61,002 bases of DNA from an uncultured Lysobacter sp. (GCA_946480055.1 CAMLID010000016.1:1-61002); one strand, 5' to 3'. Numbered from the stretch's first letter, positions 50,782 through 59,215 are shown. The notes: a model not told the origin generated them from the sequence alone. Program-made: numbers and translations.

Positions 50782-51057
50782 ATGAACGTCTCTACCGCTT
50801 CCGCCCTGATCGGCCGCTACGTCGCCGAGGGCCGCATCGACCACGCCACCGCCGCTCGCGCCCAGGACGAGATCCGGCGCGTCGAGTACTACGGCAACCG
50901 CATGACCGGCGCAGACCGCCGCCGCCTGCTGTCACTGCGCTTCGGGATCGTTGACGCACCGCAGGCATCCGCCCTGCAGCGCCCGTACGCGCCAGCGACC
51001 TTCGAGGGCGTCGATGCTGATGGTTTCGCCCGCTACTCCAACGTCGTGTTGGGTTGA
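50782..51057 (+). CDS. First gene of the rightward early operon, hypothetical
   Basis: 91 aa: MNVSTASALIGRYVAEGRID, helical, with RRVEYYGNRMTGADRRRLLS. No motif recognised. It is immediately under the operator-controlled promoter, so it is expressed early in lytic growth. Confidence 0.65.
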   Translation: MNVSTASALIGRYVAEGRIDHATAARAQDEIRRVEYYGNRMTGADRRRLLSLRFGIVDAPQASALQRPYAPATFEGVDADGFARYSNVVLG

Positions 51058-51068
51058 GGGGCTGAGCC

Positions 51069-51392
51069 ATGGCCACCGCCTACGACTCTTGGAAGGATGC
51101 GCCCGCTCCGGTGGACTACCGGGCGGAGCGTGTGACCGCCCGCATCGCCGAAATCGTCGAGGACACGGTCGTCGTGTCCGAGCTGATCGGCGACAGCGAC
51201 CACGCGTGGCTCGGGGAGGCGGTCGCCCACGCCTATAAGACGGACGACTGGGCGTTCGTGCGGCGGGAGGCCGAACGGCACCTGGACCCGGCTATCCGCG
51301 CGGTGGCCGAGGCCGACGTAGACGAGGAGATCGCTCGGGCCGACGAGGCCCGCAGTGAGGCTTCCGGCTGGTCGCGGGAGTGCGCGGCATGA
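51069..51392 (+). CDS. Hypothetical early protein
   Basis: 107 aa, acidic and helical (ERVTARIAEIVEDTVVVSEL; PAIRAVAEADVDEEIARADE). It ends in an ATGA overlap with the next gene. Function unknown. Confidence 0.6.
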   Translation: MATAYDSWKDAPAPVDYRAERVTARIAEIVEDTVVVSELIGDSDHAWLGEAVAHAYKTDDWAFVRREAERHLDPAIRAVAEADVDEEIARADEARSEASGWSRECAA

Positions 51393-51694
51393 GCGACTCC
51401 ATCATCGGCCGCCTTGCGGCACACCCCTATCAGTGCGGTGACGAGCTGCCGGCAGTGGGCACAAGTGTCTTGATTTCCGGGGCCAACCAGGACGTCGAGA
51501 GCGACCAGCACCGCTCTTACAGCTGGCGGACCGTCGTCGGCTACTCCCATGCCGACAAGTTCGTCTGCCTGCAGACGCGCGACTGCTGGCCGACCGTCGA
51601 ACGCCTTGAGAACTGCTGGATTGCGGAAATCCGCGTGTCGCGCTCCGAGGTTCGTTTTCGGGTCGCTCAACGCGCAGAAGGCGGTGCGGCATGA
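51389..51694 (+). CDS. Hypothetical early protein
   Basis: 101 aa: MSDSIIGRLAAHPYQCGDEL, then a small beta-rich domain (SYSWRTVVGYSHADKFVCLQ) resembling short SH3-like folds. Overlaps both neighbours by ATGA. Function unknown. Confidence 0.6.
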   Translation: MSDSIIGRLAAHPYQCGDELPAVGTSVLISGANQDVESDQHRSYSWRTVVGYSHADKFVCLQTRDCWPTVERLENCWIAEIRVSRSEVRFRVAQRAEGGAA

Positions 51695-51864
51695 GCCCGT
51701 CCCGCTTTGACTACCTGCCGAACCTGGCGACGATCCCCGCGCCGGTCCCGCCCGAGCGCGACAAGGGCATCGTCGACGTCAACGAGAACACGATCGCCGA
51801 CCGCGACGTCGTCGAGCAGGCTCGCAAGCACATCGCGTCGCTGCGCGCTGGGGGTGAGGCATGA
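51691..51864 (+). CDS. Small hypothetical early protein
   Basis: 57 aa: MSPSRFDYLPNLATIPAPVP, then VDVNENTIADRDVVEQARKH. Both ends are ATGA overlaps, which is the main evidence for translation. Confidence 0.6.
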   Translation: MSPSRFDYLPNLATIPAPVPPERDKGIVDVNENTIADRDVVEQARKHIASLRAGGEA

Positions 51865-52106
51865 GCGCCGCGGCCGAGCCCGTCGACGTTCTGGCCCTCG
51901 TGCGTGACCAGGCTGACTACCACCCCGAGATGATGGCGAGCGGGGAGGAGTGGGAAGCCGCGGTCGTCGCGCTGGCCGAACTCATCCGCACGAACAACGC
52001 CCTGCAAGACGCCATCGAGAAGCATTGGGACGCGCTGCCGTCGGACGTTTGGACCGCTGCGACGGCCGCGGCGGGTGCCCTCATTCAAGTAGGCGGTGCC
52101 GCATGA
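51861..52106 (+). CDS. Hypothetical early protein
   Basis: 81 aa, helical (VDVLALVRDQADYHPEMMAS; ALQDAIEKHWDALPSDVWTA). ATGA-coupled on both sides. Function unknown. Confidence 0.6.
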   Translation: MSAAAEPVDVLALVRDQADYHPEMMASGEEWEAAVVALAELIRTNNALQDAIEKHWDALPSDVWTAATAAAGALIQVGGAA

Positions 52107-52327
52107 CCGCCCAGATCGAGCGCGAGCCGCGCGAGGGCGTGGAACTCGCTGAGCGCTGGACGTGGCGCGACTACGCCGCGATGGCCCTCTCCTACGCCCT
52201 GATCGCTGCGCTCGCCTGGGCGCTGGTCTGCGGCGACCTCGTGCCGGTCGTCTGCCTGCTGCTGGCGACCGCCCTCCTCCTGATCCTCACCCACCCCGAC
52301 CAGCCGCGCGCCGCGGCGAAGGAATGA
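52103..52327 (+). CDS. Small membrane protein
   Basis: 74 aa with one long or two short membrane helices ([37 protein letters not shown]). It ends in ATGA with the pentapeptide gene. Function unknown. Confidence 0.6.
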   Translation: MTAQIEREPREGVELAERWTWRDYAAMALSYALIAALAWALVCGDLVPVVCLLLATALLLILTHPDQPRAAAKE

Positions 52328-53019
52328 CCATGAAGTTCGAGATCAATCATCGTTGGAACGGTTTCGTCCTCTACACCTGCGAGCTGTCGGCCGAGATTGC
52401 TGGCCGCGAGTACGGCGTGCGGCTTGGAATTGCTATCAAGGAGGCCCAGGCCGCCGGCGTAAGCCTGAGTTTCGCCAACCTCCGCGGCGCCAACCTCCGC
52501 GGCGCCAACCTCAGCGACGCCGACCTCAGCGGCGCCAACCTCAGCGACGCCGACCTCAGCGGCGCCGACCTCAGCTACGCCAACCTCAGCGGCGCCGACC
52601 TCAGCGACGCCGACCTCAGCGGCGCCAACCTCAGCGGCGCCAACCTCAGCGGCGCCAACCTCAGCGACGCCGACCTGACGCCGATCCGCGACGACGTGTG
52701 GGCCGTTCTGGCGGCCGCGCCGGGCGAGGCCCGCGCCGTGCGCGATGCGCTGGCCGCGGGGCGCGTCGAAGGGTCGGTCTACGCCGGGGACTGCGCGTGC
52801 CTGGTCGGCACGATCGCGAATGCGCGCGGTGTCGCCTACACGGAAATCGAAGGCCTGCGGCCGGCGAGCTCGCGGCCGGCGGAACGGTTCTTCATGAACA
52901 TCCATCGTGGCGACACGCCGGAAAACAACCAGTCGTGTGCGCTCGCGCACGAGTGGGCGTCCGACTTCGTCGTTCGCATGGAGGCGGCCTTCGCTCCGAA
53001 GGTCGACGCGCAGCCGTGA
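52324..53019 (+). CDS. Pentapeptide-repeat protein
   Basis: 231 aa. Residues 50-119 form 14 uninterrupted pentapeptides of A(D/N)L type ([15 protein letters not shown]), about 3.5 turns of the right-handed beta helix. An unrelated C-terminal domain ([35 protein letters not shown]) follows. Pentapeptide proteins can act as protein-interaction rods; this one is too short for a Qnr-like gyrase mimic. Its role in the phage is unknown. Confidence 0.85.
   Translation: MTMKFEINHRWNGFVLYTCELSAEIAGREYGVRLGIAIKEAQAAGVSLSFANLRGANLRGANLSDADLSGANLSDADLSGADLSYANLSGADLSDADLSGANLSGANLSGANLSDADLTPIRDDVWAVLAAAPGEARAVRDALAAGRVEGSVYAGDCACLVGTIANARGVAYTEIEGLRPASSRPAERFFMNIHRGDTPENNQSCALAHEWASDFVVRMEAAFAPKVDAQP
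52471..52680 (+). repeat. 15-bp tandem repeats encoding the pentapeptides
   Basis: Fourteen units, mostly GGCGCCAACCTCAGC or GACGCCGACCTCAGC, identical at most positions even in synonymous sites. Confidence 0.9.
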
Positions 53020-53255
53020 CGGTCGTGGTGCGCAACCCGCACGCGGTGGTGCGTCTCGCGCGCCACATGGTCGAGCGCACCTATCGGGGCGCGACGCCTA
53101 CCTCCGCCATCACCGCGCCGCTGCCGGCCGACAAGCCGCAGGACCCCGATAAGGGCCTGCTCGCGCAGCGCGACGCCTACTTCCGCCAATCAGCCGCGAC
53201 CGTTGCCGGTCGCGTCGCGCCCTACGAATCCACCACCAGGAGCAGTACCCGATGA
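53016..53255 (+). CDS. Small hypothetical early protein
   Basis: 79 aa from a GTG overlapping the preceding stop: [20 protein letters not shown], then [20 protein letters not shown]. Coupled on both sides. Function unknown. Confidence 0.6.
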   Translation: MTVVVRNPHAVVRLARHMVERTYRGATPTSAITAPLPADKPQDPDKGLLAQRDAYFRQSAATVAGRVAPYESTTRSSTR

Positions 53256-53449
53256 GCAAGCGGATCTACATCGTCAACGGCGGCGAGCAGCCGCGCCTCG
53301 TCCGCGCCGGCAGTCGTTCGGCCGCGATCAGCCACGTCGTGCGCACGACCTACACCGCGGCCGTTGCGTCGCAGGACGACATCGTCACGGCGCTGGGCCA
53401 GGGCATCAGGGTCGAGGACGCGGGCGCCGAAGATGGCGAAACCGAATGA
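53252..53449 (+). CDS. Small hypothetical early protein
   Basis: 65 aa: [20 protein letters not shown] with SAAISHVVRTTYTAAVASQD, an alpha-beta fold often seen before phage exonuclease genes. ATGA-coupled to the exonuclease. Confidence 0.62.
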   Translation: MSKRIYIVNGGEQPRLVRAGSRSAAISHVVRTTYTAAVASQDDIVTALGQGIRVEDAGAEDGETE

Positions 53450-54381
53450 ACGCGATCCTCGCTCCCGTAGCGGCTTCGTTGCCGTTTGCCCTGGGTCAGG
53501 TGCTGCGCGATGTGCCTGCGGACGCCTACCACGAGCGCCGTCTCGACGTGGCCAACAACAGCGGCCTCGAGGTCATCGACACCCGTAGCCCCGCGCACTA
53601 TCGCTACTGGGTCGAGAACCCGGATGACGAGACCGAGACGGCTTCGCTGATCTTCGGGCGCGCGCTTCACTGCGCCACGCTCGAGCCCGAGGTCTTCCGC
53701 GACACCTACTCAGTGTTGCCCGCAGACGCACCCAGGGACATGCGCCGCTTTCGCGATGCCAAGAAGCCGAGCGCTGAGACCGTCGCCTCGATCGACTGGT
53801 GGGATACCTGGGAGGAGAACAATTCAGGCCTCATCCTGATGACCGGCGGCGACTACGATCGCGCGGTCGCAATGTCGACCAGCCTGCGGGCGCTCGAACT
53901 GAACTTCGGCGAGCTCAGCATCACCGTCGCCGATCTGATCGATGAGTGTGAGACCGAAGTCACCCTGTTCTGGGTCGACGACGACACCGGCATCGTATGC
54001 AAGGCCCGCGCTGACCTGTGGTCGCCCGACCTGGGCCTGGCCATGGACCTCAAGAGCGCGCGCGACGCGAGCAAAGAAGCGTTCTCCAAGGCTGTGCACG
54101 CGCACCGCTACCACGTCCAGCACGCCCACTACTGCGACGGCTTCCGCGCCTGCGGGCACCCGCTCAAGAGCTTCGTGTTCCTTCCGGTCGAAAAGGAACG
54201 GCCCTACGTGCCGGCCTCCTACCACGTCGACGCAATGGCCGAGGAGCTGGGCTGGGCGATCCGGCAGCGATCGATGCGGAAGCTCGACGTCTGCCTCAAG
54301 TCCGGCCAATGGCCCGGGCACACGACGACAGTCGAATCCCTCGCCCTGCCCGCCTACGCCTTCTACAACGCCCAGGAATAA
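53446..54381 (+). CDS. Phage exonuclease, PD-(D/E)xK superfamily (RecE-like)
   Basis: 311 aa. ASLIFGRALHCATLEPEVF, then a catalytic region VCKARADLWSPDLGLAMDLKSARD in frame (Asp and DLK) and HRYHVQHAHYCDGF match the phage exonuclease VIII-type nucleases. It would resect double-stranded ends for single-strand annealing recombination with the following gene product. Confidence 0.82.
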   Translation: MNAILAPVAASLPFALGQVLRDVPADAYHERRLDVANNSGLEVIDTRSPAHYRYWVENPDDETETASLIFGRALHCATLEPEVFRDTYSVLPADAPRDMRRFRDAKKPSAETVASIDWWDTWEENNSGLILMTGGDYDRAVAMSTSLRALELNFGELSITVADLIDECETEVTLFWVDDDTGIVCKARADLWSPDLGLAMDLKSARDASKEAFSKAVHAHRYHVQHAHYCDGFRACGHPLKSFVFLPVEKERPYVPASYHVDAMAEELGWAIRQRSMRKLDVCLKSGQWPGHTTTVESLALPAYAFYNAQE

Positions 54382-54386
54382 CCGCG

Positions 54387-55406
54387 ATGAACGCACGCCC
54401 CGAACCCGAACTGATGGACCGTGAGCTGCCCCCGGTCGACGTCGGCACGCTGATCGCGATCAACCGCGCCGAGATTGACGGCCAGATCGCCACCGCCCAC
54501 GCGTTCCCGCGCAGTTTGACCAAGTTCATGCGCGAGGCGACGGAGCTGGTCACCTACAACGAAGACATGGCCCAAGCGTGCATCTACGCGCTGCCGCGCG
54601 ACGGCAAGACGATCGCAGGGCCGTCCGCGCGCTTCGCCGAAATCATCCAGAACACCTTCGGCAACAACCGCGGCGGCGCTCGCGTGGTAGCCGAAGACGA
54701 CCAGTTCGTCACGGCCCAGGGCGTGTACCACGACCTTGAGAAGAACGTTCAGGTGACGATGGAAGTCAAGCGCCGCATCACGGACAAGTACGGTAAGAAG
54801 TACAAGCCGGACATGGTCGGCGTCACCGGCAACGCCGCTGCCTCGATTGCGCACCGCAACGCCGTGCTCAAGGGCATTCCCAAGGCGCTCTGGCTTCCGA
54901 TCTACGAAGCCGCGCGCCTGGTCGGCGTGGGCGACGTGACGACCCTCGTCGACCGACGCGCCAAGGCGATGACCTGGTTCCAGAGCGTCGGCGTCACGCC
55001 CGAAATGATCCTGGCCAAGTTCCAGCTCGAGGGCGTGAACGATATCGGCTTGGAACACCTGGAAGTGCTCACCGGCCTGCGCACCGCAATCCGCGAAGGC
55101 CTGTCGCCGGAGTCGGCATTCGAGCCGGACGTCGAAATGACCACGCCGGCGCCTACCAGCAAGGACGCCGTGAAGGGCATGGCCGAGAAGCTGGCCGGGC
55201 GCAAGGGCAAGAAGGTCGACGCAGCAGCGGACCCGGCCAAGGATGAAGATCCCACCGCGCAAGCGGTGCACGAGGCCATCGCCGCTGCCACCGACGTCGA
55301 CAAGCTCGACGAAGCGGCCGACCTGATCCGCGCGCTTCCCGAAGTCGACCGCCCTGCGCTCACCGAGTTGTACGTGAAGCGGCGCGACGAACTCAGCGCC
55401 ACCTAA
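54387..55406 (+). CDS. Conserved phage protein, likely recombination partner of the exonuclease
   Basis: 339 aa. Conserved-looking stretches: VGTLIAINRAEIDGQIATAH, CIYALPRDGKTIAGPSARFA, VEVKRRITDKYGKKY-type region and GNAAASIAHRNAVLKGIPKA. It follows the exonuclease by 5 bases, where single-strand annealing proteins are encoded, but no RecT, Erf or Rad52 signature is evident. Annealing is inference from context. Confidence 0.6.
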   Translation: MNARPEPELMDRELPPVDVGTLIAINRAEIDGQIATAHAFPRSLTKFMREATELVTYNEDMAQACIYALPRDGKTIAGPSARFAEIIQNTFGNNRGGARVVAEDDQFVTAQGVYHDLEKNVQVTMEVKRRITDKYGKKYKPDMVGVTGNAAASIAHRNAVLKGIPKALWLPIYEAARLVGVGDVTTLVDRRAKAMTWFQSVGVTPEMILAKFQLEGVNDIGLEHLEVLTGLRTAIREGLSPESAFEPDVEMTTPAPTSKDAVKGMAEKLAGRKGKKVDAAADPAKDEDPTAQAVHEAIAAATDVDKLDEAADLIRALPEVDRPALTELYVKRRDELSAT

Positions 55407-55415
55407 GCCCACGGT

Positions 55416-55470
55416 GCCCGGCCGCCGCCTGTGAGAGCGGCAACCGTGAGCCGCCGCGCTGCGGCCGGGC
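55416..55470 (+). promoter_or_regulatory. Leader hairpin before the next recombination gene
   Basis: GCCCGGCCGC (55416-55425) pairs with GCGGCCGGGC (55461-55470); no T tract. It fills one of the two real gaps in the rightward operon. Confidence 0.5.
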
Positions 55471-55499
55471 GCCACCTTCCACCCAGAGGAGTAACCACC

Positions 55500-56114
55500 G
55501 TGTCCCAGTTCGCCCTGGATTCCGTCGAAGCCGACGTCACCAACTACAACGCCACCACCGAGAAGCACGGCAAGCAGCACGTGAAGGTCGGCGACCTGAA
55601 GTTCCACATGATGGCGCCGAACGTGCTGCTCGACGCCTTCAACCCGAAGTTCCGCCCGTTTCTGTTCCGCAAGGCCGAGGCCGGTGAGCAGCCGGGCCTG
55701 TTGGAAAACGGGCTGACCGCGCTCGAGCATCCGCACCTGGAACCGTTGCACCTGGACGAGAAGTTTCCGGGCTACACGCTGCAGATCGGCAGCGGCGCCG
55801 GCATCCGCAAGCCGATGGAGTTCGAGGAAGTGACGCTGTCGGCCTTCGTGTTCAAGGCGCTGGAAGGCGGCACGGTCGACGTGACCTTCAATGCGCGCGT
55901 CAAAGTCTCGCCCGAGGAATCCGGAAAGCTGCACTTCCAGGTGAAAGAGACCGTCGAGATCTCGCTGCTGCCGCCGAAGGCGTCGGCGCAGTCTGACCTG
56001 CTGGACGAGCAGGAAGCGGCCGACCGCGCACGCACCGATGCCGACGACGACCAGGACGACGACGGCGCCGCAGCCGAGTCCGCGCGCCTGATCGAAGCCG
56101 GCCAGGCCGCCTAA
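55500..56114 (+). CDS. Conserved phage protein of the recombination region
   Basis: 204 aa from a GTG with AGAGGAG at the right distance. VEADVTNYNATTEKHGKQHV, DLKFHMMAPNVLLDAFNPKF and VKVSPEESGKLHFQVKETVE suggest a beta-rich single-domain protein, followed by a highly acidic tail (DADDDQDDDG) like the tails of single-strand DNA-binding proteins. The function is not established. Confidence 0.65.
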   Translation: MSQFALDSVEADVTNYNATTEKHGKQHVKVGDLKFHMMAPNVLLDAFNPKFRPFLFRKAEAGEQPGLLENGLTALEHPHLEPLHLDEKFPGYTLQIGSGAGIRKPMEFEEVTLSAFVFKALEGGTVDVTFNARVKVSPEESGKLHFQVKETVEISLLPPKASAQSDLLDEQEAADRARTDADDDQDDDGAAAESARLIEAGQAA

Positions 56115-56124
56115 CCCTTCGGCC

Positions 56125-56172
56125 GCCGGCGGCGTGATCGCCCCTCCCCCGATCCCGATCCGCCGCCGGCGC
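56125..56172 (+). promoter_or_regulatory. Second leader hairpin in the rightward operon
   Basis: CGCCGGCGGCG (56125-56135) pairs with CGCCGCCGGCG (56162-56172). Both this and the hairpin at 55416 are followed by GCGCCACCT(T/A)CCAC and a strong ribosome site. Confidence 0.5.
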
Positions 56173-56198
56173 GCCACCTACCACGCCCTGGAGGGCAC

Positions 56199-56810
56199 AT
56201 GGACAACACCCTGTTTTACGACACCGAGACGACCGGCCTACCGCTGTTCAAGGAACCGAGCGAGGACCCGCGACAGCCGCACCTGGTGCAGCTCGCCTTC
56301 AAGGTCGTGGATCCGCGCACGCGCGAGGCGCTCGACGCCATCGACGTCATCATCAAGCCCGACGGCTGGGTCATTCCCGACGAGGCCGCGGCGATCCACG
56401 GCATCACCACCGAGCGCGCCCTCGACGAGGGTGTCCCCGAGCGCAAGGCGCTGGGCCTCCTGCTCGACGCCTGGGCCTCCTGCTCGGTCCGCGTGGGCCA
56501 CAACGAACAGTTCGATGCGCGGATCATCCGCATCGGCCTCAAGCGCTACGGCGAGGAAGCCGCGTCGGACTTGTGGAAGGCCGGCCGCGCCGAGTGCACC
56601 GCCAACCAGGCGACGCCCATCGTCCAGCTGCCGCCGACCGAGAAGATGCTCCGCGCGGGCTTCAATAAGTTCAAGACGGCCAGCCTCAGCGAGGCGCACA
56701 AGTTCTTCACCGGCCGCGACCTGGACGGCGCGCACAACGCGATGGTCGACGTCGACGGTTGCATGACCGTGTACTGGGCCATTCGCGATAGACAGCAGGC
56801 CGCCGCGTGA
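56199..56810 (+). CDS. DnaQ-like 3'-5' exonuclease (DEDDh)
   Basis: 203 aa. Exo I FYDTETTGLP, Exo II VRVGHNEQFDARI and Exo III AHNAMVDVDG give the DEDDh set. Stand-alone phage enzymes of this type degrade single-stranded ends or support recombination. GGAGGG precedes the ATG. Confidence 0.85.
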   Translation: MDNTLFYDTETTGLPLFKEPSEDPRQPHLVQLAFKVVDPRTREALDAIDVIIKPDGWVIPDEAAAIHGITTERALDEGVPERKALGLLLDAWASCSVRVGHNEQFDARIIRIGLKRYGEEAASDLWKAGRAECTANQATPIVQLPPTEKMLRAGFNKFKTASLSEAHKFFTGRDLDGAHNAMVDVDGCMTVYWAIRDRQQAAA

Positions 56811-56986
56811 CCAGGCGCGCCGCCACCACGACCGAGCGCGAGCGCATTGCCGCTCGCGTCGAGCGCAACGTCCGCAGCCCGCGTTCCCCGTGGCGCAGCG
56901 GTCCCCATTGCGATACCCCGGCCGCGCGCGCGTCGTTCGCGCAAATCACCGCGCAGCCCATCCCCAGAAGGAAGCCTAGGCCGTGA
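56807..56986 (+). CDS. Small basic hypothetical protein
   Basis: 59 aa from a GTG overlapping the exonuclease stop; Arg-rich (TTTERERIAARVERNVRSPR). Its stop overlaps the next GTG. Translational coupling is the main support. Confidence 0.5.
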   Translation: MTRRAATTTERERIAARVERNVRSPRSPWRSGPHCDTPAARASFAQITAQPIPRRKPRP

Positions 56987-57243
56987 CCAACCCGATCACC
57001 TACCACGCGGTGCTGTACCGAGGCACCGACGGCGTCCAGTTCGAAGGGCCGAAGTGCTCGACGCGCGAATGCGCCCTGCAGACGATCAACCCTCTCGACG
57101 GCACGACGGTGCTCGGCCTGATCGAGCTCGACCGCGAGCCTGGTACAGCGCTTGCGTTCTGGAAGCGGCACCAGGTCGCCACGACCATGCGCGAAGACAA
57201 GGCCGTCACCGATCTGCTCGAAACGAGGACTACGCATGGCTAG
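56983..57243 (+). CDS. Hypothetical early protein
   Basis: 86 aa: MTNPITYHAVLYRGTDGVQF, then GTTVLGLIELDREPGTALAF. GTGA start overlap. Function unknown. It ends next to the minus-strand membrane gene. Confidence 0.6.
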   Translation: MTNPITYHAVLYRGTDGVQFEGPKCSTRECALQTINPLDGTTVLGLIELDREPGTALAFWKRHQVATTMREDKAVTDLLETRTTHG

Positions 57244-57250
57244 TACCACG

Positions 57251-57883
57251 TTAGCCGGACTGTTTCGAGGCTCCGATCAGCTGTTCATGGACTCGGTTCA
57301 CGATAGGGAGCGACTCCTCAAGGGTCGGCGGAATCTCCTTCGGAAAGAGCCAGGAGTGCATTGCCAGCTGGAGCTGTCGTGCCGTTTCAAGAACTGGCTT
57401 GATTTCTCCCTTCGCATTCGGAACCTGCGAAAAGTCTTCCGGGGCCACCATCGCCTCTCCGTCGGGTCCGCACACGGTCCGCTCAAACTGCATGCGCTTG
57501 ACCTCGAAAGCGGCAATTCGTTCGCCGACGCCCTTGGGGAGATGCTCCAATTCGGCCATGACTACGGAACTGTCGACCCGAAGGCAGTTGAGAGCAAATC
57601 CAATCGAAGCGTTGTAGTGATCGGCATCATTCGGCGCAATACCGGCAAGTTGATAGCCTGCTGCGACCCAGAAGGTGTTCAGGTCGAGCTGCGCAAGGTA
57701 CAGCTTGCCCACAACCTTGGCCCTAGCTCGGCCGTTAAACATGTGGCTAAGGACAGGCAGAACGCCCACGCCGAAGGCCACCAGAATCGCGCCGACAGTC
57801 GCGATGGCAGACCAAGCCGTCCAGTCGACCATGCAAGTCGGCCCAGGCGCCCAGCACTCCGAGAATCCCTGGAGCCAATCCAT
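57251..57883 (-). CDS. Membrane-anchored accessory protein inverted in the early operon
   Basis: 210 aa from MDWLQGFSECWAPGP with GGAG upstream (an ATG at 57832 is an alternative). One N-terminal membrane helix (AIATVGAILVAFGVGVLPVL) precedes a cytosolic domain (LDLNTFWVAAGYQLAGIAPN; PVLETARQLQLAMHSWLFPK). It is transcribed against the operon, like the gene at 44166, with similar architecture. Superinfection exclusion is a possibility. Confidence 0.65.
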   Translation of the reverse strand: MDWLQGFSECWAPGPTCMVDWTAWSAIATVGAILVAFGVGVLPVLSHMFNGRARAKVVGKLYLAQLDLNTFWVAAGYQLAGIAPNDADHYNASIGFALNCLRVDSSVVMAELEHLPKGVGERIAAFEVKRMQFERTVCGPDGEAMVAPEDFSQVPNAKGEIKPVLETARQLQLAMHSWLFPKEIPPTLEESLPIVNRVHEQLIGASKQSG

Positions 57884-58619
57884 GCGTGAACTCCCCATCC
57901 TGTTCAATGGGCCGATGGTGCGCGCGGTCCTCGAGGGCCGCAAGACTCAGACCCGCCGCCTGGTCCAAGGGTGGGCGCTGGATTGGTTGGCGCCGGGCAT
58001 GTTCACACCGGAATACGTCGCTCTGCCCAGCAATGGTGCCAGCCCATTCGGGTACGCCGGCGATCTGCTCTGGGTGCGCGAGACGTGGGCGGATACCAAT
58101 GGCGAGAGTGGACCCATGGTCTCCTATCGTGCCGGCGGCGACCGCTTCCTGATCGATGACTCCTACCCCATCGACTACTCACGCTACCCGGGCGGGGTGT
58201 TCTCGATGTGGTGTGGCGACCTCCGGCGCGGCGCACCTGGTCACCGTTGGCGGCCGAGCATCCACATGTCGCGTTGGGCTTCCCGCATCACGCTGGAGGT
58301 GACCGGAGTGCGCGTCGAGCGCCTGCAAGACATCAGCGAAGCGGACGCCGCGGCAGAGGGAGTTGAGCCGCTGGACAATCGAGCGAATGAGGACCGGGAC
58401 GCTTCAGACTTTGACAGGCAGTTCTGTGGAAACTGCGGCGGCCTTCGCATCTACGCATCGCTGGGCGCGAATCTCGGCGTCAGTTTCGACACCGATTGCC
58501 GCGAATGCGACTCGCACGCCAAGCGCTTTCACTGGCTCTGGGAAGGGATCAACGGCTCCGAGAGCTGGGGAGCGAACCCCTGGGTCTGGGTCGTCGAGTT
58601 CAAGCGGGTGGCGTCATGA
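57882..58619 (+). CDS. ASCH-like phage protein with zinc-ribbon insertion
   Basis: 245 aa. LPILFNGPMVRAVLEGRKTQ, DLLWVRETWADT, HRWRPSIHMSRWASRITLEV and EGINGSESWGANPWVWVVEF are the blocks of the phage ASCH-like family. An insertion carries four cysteines (FCGNCGG; TDCRECD). The domain may bind RNA or modified bases. Its ATG shares a CATG with the divergent gene. Confidence 0.78.
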   Translation: MRELPILFNGPMVRAVLEGRKTQTRRLVQGWALDWLAPGMFTPEYVALPSNGASPFGYAGDLLWVRETWADTNGESGPMVSYRAGGDRFLIDDSYPIDYSRYPGGVFSMWCGDLRRGAPGHRWRPSIHMSRWASRITLEVTGVRVERLQDISEADAAAEGVEPLDNRANEDRDASDFDRQFCGNCGGLRIYASLGANLGVSFDTDCRECDSHAKRFHWLWEGINGSESWGANPWVWVVEFKRVAS

Positions 58620-59215
58620 CCGCCGACTCGTCAACGGAACTGCAGGGTGCCGTCGGGGTGCACACCGGTCACGGCATCAAGCTGGCGTCGGGCGAAGTCG
58701 TCGGCGTCGCTGGCGCTGTTGTGGTGGAACCCTTCGAATCGATGGGCTCGCACCACTGTGCGTTGAGTATTGCGGACCATGAGCTCAACGACAAAAGGGC
58801 CGGCGCCGGCCTGCGTTACGGTGGCCCAAACTTCGTAATCGCCGAAGGTGCGGAACATGCCTGGCCTGCCTCGTCTGAGTCCGATGAGGCGAACTCTACG
58901 CGCCCGACAGACGCGTTGCACCTAAATCCCTGCAGCAACGCGGCGCTGCCCAAGACCCGCCACATCACAGAGCACCGGCAGCCGGCGAAGGGCCCGCGCT
59001 TCGCCTGGTCGCGGCAACCGAACGGGGACGCCGGCGCGACCACATGGTGGCTGTTCCGCCGCCCCAGCACCACGCGCCGCGTCCTCCCGCGCTCCATCAC
59101 CGTCTCGCATGCATGGTCGCGCGCGCGCATCGCCGCGGCCCTGCGCGCCGCTCGGAAGGAACTGCTCGACCACGCCGACGCGATCGACCTCCGAAACCTG
59201 GGCGTCACCCCATGA
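58616..59215 (+). CDS. Hypothetical protein, coupled to the ASCH-like gene
   Basis: 199 aa bounded by ATGA overlaps on both sides, as usual in this operon. The C-terminal 80 residues (GATTWWLFRRPSTTRRVLPR; ARIAAALRAARKELLDHADA) look genuine. The first 80 overlap an antisense gene and look less protein-like, so the true start may be internal (for example 58742). Confidence 0.45.
   Translation: MTADSSTELQGAVGVHTGHGIKLASGEVVGVAGAVVVEPFESMGSHHCALSIADHELNDKRAGAGLRYGGPNFVIAEGAEHAWPASSESDEANSTRPTDALHLNPCSNAALPKTRHITEHRQPAKGPRFAWSRQPNGDAGATTWWLFRRPSTTRRVLPRSITVSHAWSRARIAAALRAARKELLDHADAIDLRNLGVTP
58631..58858 (-). CDS. Small hypothetical protein antisense to the operon
   Basis: 75 aa: MFRTFGDYEVWATVTQAGAG, then VVELMVRNTQRTVVRAHRFE and ASDADDFARRQLDAVTGVHP. 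The frame reads as a compact alpha-beta domain and is more convincing than the opposite frame in the same bases. The ribosome site is modest. Confidence 0.5.
   Translation of the reverse strand: MFRTFGDYEVWATVTQAGAGPFVVELMVRNTQRTVVRAHRFEGFHHNSASDADDFARRQLDAVTGVHPDGTLQFR

Noticed and set aside
52471..52680. CRISPR-like short repeats
   Set aside because: Repeats are in-frame 15-bp units without spacers and encode pentapeptides.
52324..53019. Qnr/MfpA-like gyrase protection protein
   Set aside because: Only 14 pentapeptides are present, far fewer than the gyrase-mimicking members, and an unrelated domain follows.
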